Shown piece after piece: positions 50,262 to 60,310 of a stretch of DNA of 64,000 bases. The notes beneath the pieces are model-generated. The model did no database searches and was not told where the DNA came from. It saw nothing but the letters and a program-made list of their open reading frames with translations. Numbering within the stretch: the stretch's first letter is position 1; each line of letters begins with the position of its first letter. This DNA is from Caulobacteraceae bacterium. GTDB lineage: Bacteria; Pseudomonadota; Alphaproteobacteria; Caulobacterales; Caulobacteraceae. The position numbers were made by a program, and so were the translations under genes. Location of the stretch: the NCBI GenBank assembly GCA_027489335.1, contig JAIXZX010000006.1, positions 1 to 64,000 of the forward strand. Direction: 5' to 3'.

Positions 50262-51044
50262 ATGAAACTTGATTCCTCTGTCGCCGCCGTCGTCACGGGC
50301 GGCGCATCGGGCCTCGGCGAGGCCACGGTCCGCGCTCTGGCCGCCCATGGGGTGAAGGTCGCCATCTTCGACATGAACGCCGAAAAGGGCGAAGCGGTCG
50401 CAAAAGATGTCGGCGGCGTGTTCTGCAAGGTCGATGTCACCGACGACGCCACGGTCGAGGCCGGCTTCGAAAAGGCCCGCGCCGCCCACGGTCAGGAGCG
50501 GATCCTGATCAACTGCGCGGGCACCGGCTTCGCCGCCAAGACCGCCAGCCGTGACAAGGCCACCGGCGAGACCAAGTCTCACCCGATCGCCATCTTCGAG
50601 AAGATCGTCCAGATCAACCTGGTCGGCACCTTCCGCTGCGTGGCCAAGGCCGCCCAGGGCATGCTGTCCCTGGAGCCCCTGGAAGATGGCGAGCGTGGCG
50701 TGATCGTCAACACCGCTTCTGTGGCCGCCGTCGATGGTCAGGTGGGCCAGGCGGCCTATTCGGCCTCCAAGGGCGGCGTGGTCGGCATGACCCTGCCGAT
50801 CGCCCGGGACCTGATGAACGACGGCATCCGGGTGAACACCATCCTGCCTGGCATCTTCAACACCCCGCTGATGAACGCCGCGCCGGAAAACGTGAAGGCC
50901 GCCCTGGCCGCCTCGGTGCCCTTCCCCAAGCGTCTGGGCAATGCCGAGGAATACGCCTCCCTGGCTGTGGAAATGTGCCGCAATGGCTACTTCAACGGCG
51001 AACATGTCCGCCTCGACGGCGCCATCCGCATGCCGCCGCGCTAA
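50262..51044 (+). CDS. SDR, 3-hydroxyacyl-CoA dehydrogenase type II-like
   Basis: 260 residues, resembles HSD17B10/3-hydroxy-2-methylbutyryl-CoA dehydrogenase. TGGASGLGEATVRALAAHG, DMNAEKGEA (NAD), NCAGTGFAAKT, then the large insert and VIVNTASVAAVDGQVGQAAY with YSASKGG. Ends GEHVRLDGAIRMPPR. Suggests beta-oxidation or branched-chain amino-acid breakdown. AGGAGG lies 11 bases upstream of the ATG. A strong hairpin follows the stop. Confidence 0.9.
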   Translation: MKLDSSVAAVVTGGASGLGEATVRALAAHGVKVAIFDMNAEKGEAVAKDVGGVFCKVDVTDDATVEAGFEKARAAHGQERILINCAGTGFAAKTASRDKATGETKSHPIAIFEKIVQINLVGTFRCVAKAAQGMLSLEPLEDGERGVIVNTASVAAVDGQVGQAAYSASKGGVVGMTLPIARDLMNDGIRVNTILPGIFNTPLMNAAPENVKAALAASVPFPKRLGNAEEYASLAVEMCRNGYFNGEHVRLDGAIRMPPR

Positions 51045-51052
51045 GACCGAGA

Positions 51053-51079
51053 TCGCAGCCGGGGTTTCCCCGGCTGCGA
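51053..51079 (+). terminator. Terminator hairpin after SDR gene
   Basis: TCGCAGCCGGGG (51053-51064) pairs perfectly with CCCCGGCTGCGA (51068-51079) across a TTT loop: a 12-bp stem nine bases after the stop. No T-run follows. Confidence 0.75.
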
Positions 51080-51126
51080 CGTTGCGCCACAGTGAGGGGC
51101 TGAAGTAGCAAAAATCCCTCACTGGG

Positions 51127-53457
51127 GTGCGTATCCAAATGATGGCCACCTGGGCCCAGCGTTTCGCCACCGCCATCGAGCGGCCTGCGATCGCCTATGG
51201 GATGGTCGCCGGTGCGGTCGCCGTCGCGACAGCCGCACAAGGCGTCATTGAACTCGCCCTGACCGCGCCGCCCGCCTTCATGATCTACTTTCCGGCGATC
51301 ATCTTCGCCACCGTGGTCGCTGGCGCCCGGGGCGGAATGACGGCCGTCGGACTGAGCGCCTTGGTGGCGGCCTCGCTCTGGCCGGCCGAAGCCCGGGCAG
51401 GGACCAGTCTGCCGGTGGCCTTGGGTCTGTTCGTGCTCACAGGCGCCCTGACGGTCGCCCTGGCCAAGCCCCTGCGGGTGGCGATCCGGCGCGGGGCCAA
51501 GGTTCAGGAACGGTTTCGCCTGGCCCAGCAGGCGGCCAAGGACAGCTTCGTCATCCTCGACCCCGTCTATCAGAACGGTGCCCTGGCGGATTTCGTCTGG
51601 GTCTACGCCAATGCGGCGGCCGACCGGATGGCGCCGGCCGGGGTCGAGACCCTGGTGGGCCGCCGGGTGCGCGAGGTGTTTCCCGACGAAACCGGGCAGG
51701 ACATGTTTGAGCGCCTGAGCCGGGCGCTGACCCAGGATGAGCCCGATGATGTGGAGGTGCTGCGGGTCATCGACGGCCAGGAGCACTGGGTCCGCTCCAG
51801 CGCCCTTAGGGCCGGGGCCGGGGTGGCGGTCACCTTCCGCGATGTCACCGAACTGCGGCGAACGGTGGAGACCCTGCGCCGGGGGGAAGCGCGGGTGCGC
51901 GCCTTCATCGAATCCCTGCCGCAACTGATGTGGGTCAGCGACGCCCAGGGCGCCTGGACCTTCGCCAGCCCCCAGTGGAACGACTTCACCGGCGGCGCGC
52001 CGGGCTCGGCCCTGGGCGAGGGCTGGCTGCAGTCTGTCCACCCCGAAGACCGCGACGCCGTGGCCGAGGCCTGGCGCCAGGCGGTCAACGGGGCCTTGCC
52101 CTTCGCCCCGGAGTTCCGCCTGCAGCGGGCCGATGGCGCCTGGCGGTGGTTCCACGGCCGGGCCGCCGTCCTGCCGGACGCCGCCGGCGGGGTCCGCAGC
52201 TGGTTCGGCTCGGCCTCCGACATCACCGAGGTGGTCGAGGCCCGTCAGGACCTGGAAGCTCGGGTCGCCGAACGGACTCGCGACCTTGAGGCGAGCCTGG
52301 AGGCCCGGGCCCGCACTGAGGCGGCGCTGGCCCAGGCCCAGCGGCTGGAGACGGTGGGCCGGCTCACGGGCGGGGTGGCGCACGATTTCAACAACCTGCT
52401 GACCGTGGTCATCGGCGGTCTGGACATGATGCTGAAGGACCCGGCCGACACGGCGCGGGTCACTCGCCTCGCCAGCGCCGCCTTGGACGCCGGCCGCCGG
52501 GGCGAGCGGCTGACGCGCCAGCTTCTGGCCTTTTCCCGCCGCCAGGAGCTGCGCCTCGACAATCTGGCGGTGGCGCCGCTGGTCGAGCAGATCGAGCCCC
52601 TGGTCCGCCGGGCAGCCGGCGAGGCCGTCGCCCTGACCATCGATTGCCCGCCGCAGGTGGGGGCGGCGAGGCTGGACGCCGCCCAGTTCGAGGCGGCCCT
52701 GCTGAACCTTGTGGTCAACGCGGCCGACGCCACCCCGCCCGGCGGCGAGATCCGGATTGAGGCCGCGCGGCTGGCCTTGGTCGAGGGCCAGGTGCATGAG
52801 GCGCCGGCTGGCGACTATGTCCGCCTGTCGGTGAGCGATACGGGGTCGGGCATGGCGCCCGACGTGCTCGAACATGTCTTCGAGCCCTTTTTCACCACCA
52901 AGGAGACCGGCAAGGGGACGGGGCTTGGCCTCGCCCAGGTCTATGGCTTCATCCGCCAGTGCGGCGGGGTGGTCGATGTGCGCAGCGCTCCAGGCGAGGG
53001 GACGACGATCAGCCTCTACCTGCCGGCCGCCGACCGCGCCGACGCCGTCGCGCCCGAGCTTGAGGCGCCCCCGGTCGCCGTCGGAATGGATGGCTTGCGC
53101 GTCCTGCTCGTCGAGGATGACGATGCGGTCCGCGCGGTCACCCACAGCCTGCTGGACGAGTTCGGCTGCCGGGTGGAGACGGCGGTCAACGGGGTCGAGG
53201 CCTTGCGGCGCCTCGGCCAGAATGCGGACTTCGATCTTGTTCTGTCGGACATCGTCATGCCCGGCGGCGTCAGCGGCGTTGATCTCGCCCGGCGGTTGAA
53301 GGCGGCCCATCCTGACCTGCCCGTGGTGCTGACCACTGGCTACAGTGGCGAGACCCTGGATGACCCGGGCGAGGCGCGAGCCTGGCCCATTCTCCGCAAG
53401 CCCTTCCGGGCCGAACAGCTCAGCGCCATGGTCCGCCAGGCGGCCGGCGTGGCCTAA
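51127..53457 (+). CDS. Membrane PAS hybrid histidine kinase
   Basis: About 775 residues. N-terminal membrane part with three or four helices (AYGMVAGAVAVATAAQGVIE, FMIYFPAIIFATVVAGARGG, DUF4118-like). Two PAS domains follow: one at about residues 130-240 and one at 250-375 (FIESLPQLMWVSDAQGAWTF). HisKA box LTGGVAHDFNNLLTVVIGGL, ATPase motif GTGLGLAQVYGF, and a C-terminal receiver with LVEDDDAVRAVTHSLL and LVLSDIVMPGG. GTG 51127 or ATG 51139 may be the start. Signal unknown. Confidence 0.92.
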   Translation: MRIQMMATWAQRFATAIERPAIAYGMVAGAVAVATAAQGVIELALTAPPAFMIYFPAIIFATVVAGARGGMTAVGLSALVAASLWPAEARAGTSLPVALGLFVLTGALTVALAKPLRVAIRRGAKVQERFRLAQQAAKDSFVILDPVYQNGALADFVWVYANAAADRMAPAGVETLVGRRVREVFPDETGQDMFERLSRALTQDEPDDVEVLRVIDGQEHWVRSSALRAGAGVAVTFRDVTELRRTVETLRRGEARVRAFIESLPQLMWVSDAQGAWTFASPQWNDFTGGAPGSALGEGWLQSVHPEDRDAVAEAWRQAVNGALPFAPEFRLQRADGAWRWFHGRAAVLPDAAGGVRSWFGSASDITEVVEARQDLEARVAERTRDLEASLEARARTEAALAQAQRLETVGRLTGGVAHDFNNLLTVVIGGLDMMLKDPADTARVTRLASAALDAGRRGERLTRQLLAFSRRQELRLDNLAVAPLVEQIEPLVRRAAGEAVALTIDCPPQVGAARLDAAQFEAALLNLVVNAADATPPGGEIRIEAARLALVEGQVHEAPAGDYVRLSVSDTGSGMAPDVLEHVFEPFFTTKETGKGTGLGLAQVYGFIRQCGGVVDVRSAPGEGTTISLYLPAADRADAVAPELEAPPVAVGMDGLRVLLVEDDDAVRAVTHSLLDEFGCRVETAVNGVEALRRLGQNADFDLVLSDIVMPGGVSGVDLARRLKAAHPDLPVVLTTGYSGETLDDPGEARAWPILRKPFRAEQLSAMVRQAAGVA

Positions 53458-53463
53458 CTGCGC

Positions 53464-54945
53464 CTATCGCCGCCGCAACCCGCCCAGCATGCCGCGGACG
53501 ATTTCCCGACCGATCTGACTGCCCACAGTGCGCAGCACCGACTTGGTGAAGGCTTCGCCCAGGCTCTGGCGACTTCCACCCCCGCTGCTGCGGCTCCGGC
53601 GGGCCGGGTCGCGGGGTTCGGGCGCCGCCTTGGCCGGCGGGGCTGCGACGGCGCTCTCGGCCGCCCGGGCCTGCAGGCGCTCATGGGCGGACTCACGGTC
53701 CTTCGGCTCATCATAGAGGCCCCGCACGGGGCTCTGGGCCATCAGGGCGGTTCGTTCCGCCGTCGTGGCTGGGCCAAGCCGTGAGGCGGGGGGGCGGATC
53801 AGCGTCTTCTGGACGACGCAGGGCGCACCCTTCTCATCGAGGAGCGAGACCAGGGCCTCGCCGACGCCCAGGCCCTGGATCGCCTCGGCGGTGTCGAAGT
53901 CCGGATTGGCGCGGAACGATTGGGCCGCGGCGCGCAGGCCCTTCTGGTCGGCGGGCGTATAGGCCCGCAGGGCGTGCTGGATGCGGTTGCCCAGCTGGCC
54001 AAGCACGCTGTCGGGGATGTCGGCGGGGTTCTGGGTGACGAAATAGACCCCGACCCCCTTGGAGCGGATCAAGCGGACCACCTGTTCGACCTTTTCCAGC
54101 AGGCCCTTCGGCGCGTCACGGAACAGCAGGTGCGCTTCGTCAAAAAAGAAGGCCAGGCGGGGCTTTTCGGGGTCCCCCACCTCGGGCAGCTCCTCGAACA
54201 GCTCCGACAGCAGCCACAGGAGGAAGGTGGCGTAGAGCCTCGGCGAATTGATCAGCCGGTCGGCGGCCAGGATGTTCACATGGCCGCGGCCAGACCCATC
54301 CACCCGCATAAGGTCAGACAGGGCGAGCGCCGGCTCGCCGAAGAAGCCCGCGGCGCCCTGGTCTTCCAGCACCAGAAGCTTGCGCCGGATCGCCGCCAGG
54401 CTGGTCTTGGCCACCGCCCCGTAGCGGGCGCTGATGTCGGCGGCGTTGTCGCCCACAAAGCCCAGCACCGCCTGCAGATCTTTGAGGTCGAGCAGCAGCA
54501 GGCCTTCTTCGTCAGCGACCCGGAAGGCGACGGTCAGCACGCCCTCCTGGACGTCGTTCAGCTCCAGCATCCGCGACAGCAGCAGAGGGCCCATCTCCGA
54601 GACGGTGGCGCGGATCGGATGCCCCTGCTCGCCGAACAGGTCCCAGAACACGGTCGGGGCGCCCAATGGGGCGATCTCTAGGCCCATCTTGGCGGCCCGG
54701 GCGATGAGCTTTTCATTGGGGGCGCCGGCCATGGCGACCCCGGACAGGTCGCCCTTCACATCGGCGGCGAAGACCGGCACGCCCGCGTCAGAGAGGCCCT
54801 GGGCCAGGATCTGCAGGGTCACGGTCTTGCCTGTGCCGGTGGCGCCGGCCACCAAGCCGTGGCGGTTCGCCCGGTCCAGCCGGAGAAACAGGGTCTCCTC
54901 GCCCCCCAGGCCCACCAGAACACCCTCTGCGCCGCTCGCCGTCAT
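53464..54945 (-). CDS. HerA-like DUF853 ATPase (YjgR type)
   Basis: 493 residues. Walker A GATGTGKTVTLQILAQGL near residue 33, Walker B LAFFFDEAHLLFRDAPKGLL, and GVGVYFVTQNPADIPDSVLG, all typical of the DUF853/YjgR family of HerA-like translocases. The C-terminal 60 residues are basic and Ser/Gly-rich. Cytoplasmic; function in cells unknown. GGGGGAG lies upstream of the ATG at 54945. Its end is seven bases from the convergent kinase gene. Confidence 0.92.
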   Translation of the reverse strand: MTASGAEGVLVGLGGEETLFLRLDRANRHGLVAGATGTGKTVTLQILAQGLSDAGVPVFAADVKGDLSGVAMAGAPNEKLIARAAKMGLEIAPLGAPTVFWDLFGEQGHPIRATVSEMGPLLLSRMLELNDVQEGVLTVAFRVADEEGLLLLDLKDLQAVLGFVGDNAADISARYGAVAKTSLAAIRRKLLVLEDQGAAGFFGEPALALSDLMRVDGSGRGHVNILAADRLINSPRLYATFLLWLLSELFEELPEVGDPEKPRLAFFFDEAHLLFRDAPKGLLEKVEQVVRLIRSKGVGVYFVTQNPADIPDSVLGQLGNRIQHALRAYTPADQKGLRAAAQSFRANPDFDTAEAIQGLGVGEALVSLLDEKGAPCVVQKTLIRPPASRLGPATTAERTALMAQSPVRGLYDEPKDRESAHERLQARAAESAVAAPPAKAAPEPRDPARRSRSSGGGSRQSLGEAFTKSVLRTVGSQIGREIVRGMLGGLRRR

Positions 54946-55420
54946 CCCCGTCTCCCCCTGGGTTCAGCGTCAGGCTAGCGGCCTGAACCCGGATCGACCA
55001 GCCGCGGCGTCAATCTCCGCGCAGAGGTATTTTCATCCCCGGTGGCCCGGTCGAGTTGCGATAATCTGCCCGTCTCTGTGCGGCATGTCGGCGCCGCCGT
55101 GCAAGCCGATTGACGGGGCGCCGGGGCCGAAGGACAGTCGGAGAATCACTGAGCCTCGCGCTCAGGGGGCCGTCGTCGGGCCTGTCCGCTCGGCGGAGCC
55201 GAAGCCCGCGGCCCAGAACCCATGGATGGCAGGTCTTCCCTTTGACGTTTGAACACCTATCTCAGGACCTGTCGGGGATCGCCCGTCCCCGGCCTCAGAG
55301 CGTCGCCCCGCAAGGGACGCCGACGCGACGAGCCCCCAGGGTTCCGCCGGTCCCCCCCGTCGGAACCAAACGCCGCCGGATCCTCTCCTCCGGCGGCGTT
55401 CTGGTGAAAGGGAGACTGCC
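54946..55420 (+). other. Intergenic region before gdhZ (475 bases)
   Basis: No coding frame with support was found. Divergent promoters for the DUF853 and gdhZ genes must lie here. The last 80 bases form two consecutive hairpins directly upstream of the gdhZ ribosome-binding site. Confidence 0.7.
55340..55400 (+). promoter_or_regulatory. Tandem hairpins in gdhZ leader
   Basis: Hairpin 1: GGTTCCG (55340-55346) with CGGAACC (55361-55367). Hairpin 2: AACGCCGCCGGA (55369-55380) with TCCGGCGGCGTT (55389-55400), 12 perfect pairs. Hairpin 2 ends nine bases before GGGAG of gdhZ. Could attenuate, or control translation. No known riboswitch matched. Confidence 0.6.
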
Positions 55421-58400
55421 ATGAGCCCCGTCCAAGTCCCGCTGACCGAGGCCCTCGGTCAGGTTCTGGCCGACAAGCTGCTGGCCAGGCTTGGACCGGA
55501 TGCGGCCAAGGACCAGGCGCTGCAGGCCTTCGCCGCCCAGGCCGCCGAGGACGTGGTCCCGGCTGAACTGCCGGAGTTCGATCTGGACGACCTCGCCGCC
55601 AATCTGGCGGCCTTCTGGACCTTCGCCGAAAAGCGTCGCGGTCTCTCGCCAATTCTGCGGATCGTGCGCGCCGAACGGGCGTCCGAGGACTCGCCCCGGC
55701 TGGACTTCGACCGAGTGGAGATCGTCCAGGAGGATGGTCCCTTCCTGGTGGACAGTGTGATGGGCGAGATCGCCGACCAGGGCTTCCAGGTCCGCGCCAT
55801 GTTCCACCCGGTGGTCGAGGTGTCCCGGGACGCCAAGGGCCATCGGAGCCCTGACGGCGCCCTCCACCGAGAGTCGATGATCCAGGTCTTCGTCGACCGC
55901 ATCGGTCCTGATCGGGAAGACCAGCTGCTCGCCGGCCTGCGCGCGGCCCTGGCCGACGCCCGGGCCGCTGTGGCCGACTTCCCGGCCATGCTGGACCTGA
56001 TGGGCCGCACGGTATCGGAGCTCGAGTCCCTGGCTCCTGAGACCCCTCGACGAGCCGAGGAACTGGCCTTCCTGCGCTGGCTGCACACCGAGCACTTCGT
56101 CTTCCTGGGCGCCCGGATCTATGAGTATCCCCGGGTCGAGGGCGGCGACTACGCCCCTGAGGAGCCGCTGTTCCAGCCCCAGGACGGTCTGGGCGTGCTG
56201 CGCGATCCGGCGCAGCGGGTTCTGCGCCGGACCAATGAGCCGGCCGTGCTCACCGCCCAGCTGGCCAGGCGCCTAGAGGACGAGTCCGCCGTCACCGTGG
56301 CCAAGGCCAACATGCGCTCCCGGGTCCATCGCCGCGGCTACATGGACTATGTGGGGGTCCGCCGGTACGGCCCCGACGGCCGTCCCTCGGGCGAGGTGCG
56401 GTTCGTGGGCCTCTTTACGGCTGAGGCCTACGACCAGCCGGTCAGCGCCGTGCCCCTGGTGCGGGCCAAGGCGGCCGGCGCGCTGGCCCGGGCGGCCAAG
56501 GCGCCGGGCAGCCACAACGCCAAGCGCCTGAAGAACATCGTCGAGAACTATCCCCGCGACGAGCTCTTCCAGATGACCGAGGACGAGCTGCTGACCAATG
56601 CGCTCGGCGTCCTGCATCTGTACGACCGGCCCCGGGTGCGCCTGTTCGAGCGGCGCGATCCGTTCGACCGGTTCTGCTCGATCCTGATGTTCGTGCCCCG
56701 GGAGCGCTACGATTCCGACCTGCGCATCCGGGCAGGCCAGCTGCTGGCCAAGGCCTATGGCGGGCGGGTTTCGGCCTATTATCCGAGCTTCTCGGACTCC
56801 CCGCTCGCCCGGGTGCATTTCATCATCGGCTTTAGCGCCGGCCAGAAGCGCGAGCCCGATCTGGCGGCCGTCGAGGCAGAGATCGCCGAGGCCGCGCGCA
56901 CTTGGGAGGACCGGTTCGAGGCCGCCGTGCGCGACCTGGAGCGCCCGGCCGCCGTCACCGGTGACCTGCTCGGCCGCTACTACGGCGCGTTTTCGGCTGG
57001 CTACCGCGACCGCTATGACGCAGCCGAAGCCCTGGCCGATGTCGCGGTGATCGACGACCTTTCGCCTGACGAGGTCGTCCGCGTTCGGGCCTTCCGTCGC
57101 GAGGGCGACACCGCCCGCAATTTCCGGTTCAAACTCTATCGCCCGGCCGAGCCCGCGCCCCTGGCCGACGTGCTGCCGATCCTGGAGAGCATGGGGCTGA
57201 AGGCGATGGCCGAGGCCGGATTCCCGGTGCGCAAGGTGGGCGCAGATCCAGTCTGGGTGCATGAGTTCGAGCTCGACGACCCCCGGGGCGCCGACCTGGT
57301 GTTCGAGGATGTGAAGGCTTGTTTCGAGCAGGCCTTTGTCGCCGTCTGGACCGGTCAGACCGAGAATGATGGCTTCAACCGTCTGGTCCTGGAGCTGTCC
57401 ATCGGTTGGCGGGAGGCCGCCCTTGTCCGGGCGCTGGCCCGCTATCGCCAGCAGACCGGCCTCGATCCCTCCCAGCGCTTGCAGGAGGAAGCGTTGAGCC
57501 GCAGGCCCGGCGTCACCCGGCTGATCCTCGACCTGTTCCGAACCCGCTTCGACCCGGCCGTCCGCGCCGATCTGGCTGAGCGCCAGGCCCAGGCCAAGGC
57601 GGTGATGGAAGAGATCACCGAGGCCCTGCAGATGGTGGAGAGCCTCGATGATGACCGGGTGCTGCGTCGCATCGCCCTGCTGGTCCAGTCGATCCTGCGG
57701 ACCAACTACTATCAGCGGGGGGACGACGGACGGCCCGCGGCCTTCATCAGCTTCAAGGTGGCCAGCGAGGACCTGGCCGACCTGCCGGCGCCCAAGCCCT
57801 ACCGGGAGATCTATGTCTGGTCGACCACGGTCGAGGGCGTGCACCTGCGCTTTGGCCCGGTGGCCCGGGGCGGCCTGCGGTGGTCGGATCGGCGCGACGA
57901 CTTCCGCACCGAGGTCCTGGGCCTGGCCAAGGCCCAGCAGGTGAAGAACGCCGTCATTGTGCCCGTGGGCGCCAAGGGCGGCTTCTACCCCAAGGCCCTG
58001 CCGGTGGGCGGAAGCCCCGACGCGGTGCGGGCGGCTGGTGTCGAGGCCTACAAGACCTTCCTGCGCGGCCTGCTGGACATCACCGACAATCTGACGCCAG
58101 ACGGCGAGGTGATCGCGCCCAAGGGCGTGGTGGCCCATGACGGAGAAGACCCCTATCTGGTGGTCGCCGCCGACAAGGGCACGGCCACCTTCTCCGACAT
58201 CGCCAACGAACTGGCCGAGTCCTATGGCTTCTGGCTGGGTGACGCCTTCGCCTCGGGCGGATCGGCGGGTTATGACCACAAGGAGATGGGCATCACCGCC
58301 CGCGGCGCCTGGGAGGCGGTCAAGCGGCACTTCCTGGAGCTGGGCAAGGACATCCAGGCCGAACCCTTCACCGTGGTGGGCGTCGGCGACATGTCCGGCG

Positions 58401-60295
58401 ACGTGTTCGGCAACGGCATGCTGCTGTCTCGGCAGATCCGCCTCATGGCGGCCTTCGATCACCGCCACATCTTCCTCGATCCCGACCCGGATCCTGAGAC
58501 GAGCTTTGTCGAGCGCGAGCGCCTGTTTTCCCTGCCGCGCTCGTCCTGGGACGACTATGACCGCGCGAGGATTTCGGCGGGCGGCGGGGTCTTCCCCCGC
58601 ACCCAGAAGTCCATTCCGCTAAGCCCCGAGGTCCGCCAAATGCTGGGCGTCGAGGCCGAGGCCCTGGCGCCCACAGACTTGATCAGCGCCATCCTCAAGG
58701 CCCCGGCCGAGCTGCTCTATCTCGGCGGTATCGGCACCTATGTGAAGGCTGCGGCCGAGAGCCACGCCGATGTGGGCGACAAGACCAACGACGCCCTGCG
58801 GATCAACGCCCAGGACCTGCGGGTCCGGGTGGTGGGCGAAGGCGCAAATCTGGGTCTGACCCAGGCCGCGCGAATCGCCTTCGCCGAGGCCGGCGGGCGG
58901 GTGAACAGCGACGCCATCGATAATTCGGCCGGGGTCGATTCCTCCGACCATGAGGTCAACATCAAGATCCTCACCGGCATGGTCGAGCGGGCCGGCGACC
59001 TCAACCGGCCTGACCGGGACAAGCTGCTGCGCTCAATGATCGGTGACGTGGCCGACCATGTGCTGGCCCACAATTACGACCAGAACCAGGCGCTTTCCCT
59101 GCTGGAGCTGGACGCGGTCGGCGAGCTGGAGCCCCATGCCCGGTTCATGGCCAGGCTTGAATCCATGGGTCGCCTGGACCGGGTGGTGGAAGGGCTGCCG
59201 GACGCTGCGGCCATCGCCAAACGGGTCGAGGCGGGTCGCGGCCTGACACGGCCCGAGCTCGCCGTGCTGATGGCCTATGGCAAGATTCAGCTGTTCCGGG
59301 AGATGGTCGAGACCGAGGTCCCCGACGATCCCTGGTTCGAGCAGGTGCTGGAAGGCTATTTCCCCAAGCCCCTGATGCGCTACGCCCCCGAAATGCGCCG
59401 CCACCGGCTGCGGCGGGAGATCATCGCCACGGTGGTGGCCAATGACGTGGTCAATCGCTGCGGGCCAAGCTTCCCAAGCCGGCTGATGGCGGCGGCCGGC
59501 TGCGACGCCCGGGCCTTCTTCGTCGGCTATGAGGCCGCCCGCGCTGTCCTGGACGTGGCCGCCCTCTGGGAAGCCGTCGAGGCTCGCGATAGCGACATGC
59601 CCGCGCGGGCCCAGCTCCTGCTGCTGCGCCAGCTGGCCCGGCAGCTGCGCGGCCTGACCTTCTGGTTCGCCCGCCGCGCCTATCGCCAGGGGGAGGGGGT
59701 CAGCGCCCTGATCGATCGCTACGCCAAGCCGGCCCGGGCCCTGAAGGCGTTGGCGCCCGAGGTCCTGACGCCGGTGGAGCGGGCCGATCTGGACGCCCTG
59801 GCCGACCGGCTGACCGCGGCCGGCGCCCCGGAAGACATGGCCAAGGCGGTGGTCGAACTCCAGCCCCTGACCATCGCCGCCGACCTGGCCGATCTGGCTG
59901 AGGCCTCCCGCTGGCCCATTGAGAATGTGGCCCGCCTGCACCACAAGGTCGGCGAGGTGTTCGGTTTCGATCGCCTGCGCGCGGCGGCCGGCAGCCATTC
60001 GGCGGGCGACATCTTTGAGCGCACAGCGGTCCGACGTCTGGTGGAAGACCTGCTGACCGAACAGACCACGGTCGCCCGGTCGGTGATGGCGAGGGCCCGA
60101 GGCCCTGCGGCCGGGGCTGACGCCCAGGCGGCCGAGGCGGCCATCAAGGCCTGGTCGGCCTCGGCGGCCGATGCGACGGCCGCGGCTGGCCGCACCCTGA
60201 CCGAGATCGAGCAGGCGCCCGGCGGCTGGACCTTCGCCAAGCTGACCATCGCCCACGGCGCCCTGCGCGAACTGGCGGTCCGCGCAGAAGGCTGA
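55421..60295 (+). CDS. gdhZ: NAD-specific glutamate dehydrogenase, large type
   Basis: 1,624-residue enzyme oxidising glutamate to 2-oxoglutarate and ammonia, of the L-180 class found in Caulobacter (GdhZ). Long N-terminal regulatory part; catalytic core near residues 780-1200 with RGGLRWSDRRDDFRTEVLGL, the lysine motif VPVGAKGGFYPKALP, DITDNLTPDGEVI and GVGDMSGDVFGNGMLLSRQI. The C-terminal helical part completes the protein. No break. GGGAG is upstream of the ATG. In Caulobacter GdhZ also links glutamate level to cell division. Confidence 0.96.
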   Translation: MSPVQVPLTEALGQVLADKLLARLGPDAAKDQALQAFAAQAAEDVVPAELPEFDLDDLAANLAAFWTFAEKRRGLSPILRIVRAERASEDSPRLDFDRVEIVQEDGPFLVDSVMGEIADQGFQVRAMFHPVVEVSRDAKGHRSPDGALHRESMIQVFVDRIGPDREDQLLAGLRAALADARAAVADFPAMLDLMGRTVSELESLAPETPRRAEELAFLRWLHTEHFVFLGARIYEYPRVEGGDYAPEEPLFQPQDGLGVLRDPAQRVLRRTNEPAVLTAQLARRLEDESAVTVAKANMRSRVHRRGYMDYVGVRRYGPDGRPSGEVRFVGLFTAEAYDQPVSAVPLVRAKAAGALARAAKAPGSHNAKRLKNIVENYPRDELFQMTEDELLTNALGVLHLYDRPRVRLFERRDPFDRFCSILMFVPRERYDSDLRIRAGQLLAKAYGGRVSAYYPSFSDSPLARVHFIIGFSAGQKREPDLAAVEAEIAEAARTWEDRFEAAVRDLERPAAVTGDLLGRYYGAFSAGYRDRYDAAEALADVAVIDDLSPDEVVRVRAFRREGDTARNFRFKLYRPAEPAPLADVLPILESMGLKAMAEAGFPVRKVGADPVWVHEFELDDPRGADLVFEDVKACFEQAFVAVWTGQTENDGFNRLVLELSIGWREAALVRALARYRQQTGLDPSQRLQEEALSRRPGVTRLILDLFRTRFDPAVRADLAERQAQAKAVMEEITEALQMVESLDDDRVLRRIALLVQSILRTNYYQRGDDGRPAAFISFKVASEDLADLPAPKPYREIYVWSTTVEGVHLRFGPVARGGLRWSDRRDDFRTEVLGLAKAQQVKNAVIVPVGAKGGFYPKALPVGGSPDAVRAAGVEAYKTFLRGLLDITDNLTPDGEVIAPKGVVAHDGEDPYLVVAADKGTATFSDIANELAESYGFWLGDAFASGGSAGYDHKEMGITARGAWEAVKRHFLELGKDIQAEPFTVVGVGDMSGDVFGNGMLLSRQIRLMAAFDHRHIFLDPDPDPETSFVERERLFSLPRSSWDDYDRARISAGGGVFPRTQKSIPLSPEVRQMLGVEAEALAPTDLISAILKAPAELLYLGGIGTYVKAAAESHADVGDKTNDALRINAQDLRVRVVGEGANLGLTQAARIAFAEAGGRVNSDAIDNSAGVDSSDHEVNIKILTGMVERAGDLNRPDRDKLLRSMIGDVADHVLAHNYDQNQALSLLELDAVGELEPHARFMARLESMGRLDRVVEGLPDAAAIAKRVEAGRGLTRPELAVLMAYGKIQLFREMVETEVPDDPWFEQVLEGYFPKPLMRYAPEMRRHRLRREIIATVVANDVVNRCGPSFPSRLMAAAGCDARAFFVGYEAARAVLDVAALWEAVEARDSDMPARAQLLLLRQLARQLRGLTFWFARRAYRQGEGVSALIDRYAKPARALKALAPEVLTPVERADLDALADRLTAAGAPEDMAKAVVELQPLTIAADLADLAEASRWPIENVARLHHKVGEVFGFDRLRAAAGSHSAGDIFERTAVRRLVEDLLTEQTTVARSVMARARGPAAGADAQAAEAAIKAWSASAADATAAAGRTLTEIEQAPGGWTFAKLTIAHGALRELAVRAEG

Positions 60296-60310
60296 CCGAA
60301 CGCTGCCGAG

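Noticed and set aside
50992..53310. 772-codon antisense open frame opposite the PAS hybrid kinase
   Set aside because: No domain or ribosome-binding site; the kinase on the other strand has every expected motif.
56273..58468. Long antisense open frame within gdhZ
   Set aside because: It mirrors gdhZ codon structure, has Gly/Arg/His/Gln-rich composition without motifs, and gdhZ is certain. Typical shadow frame in GC-rich DNA.
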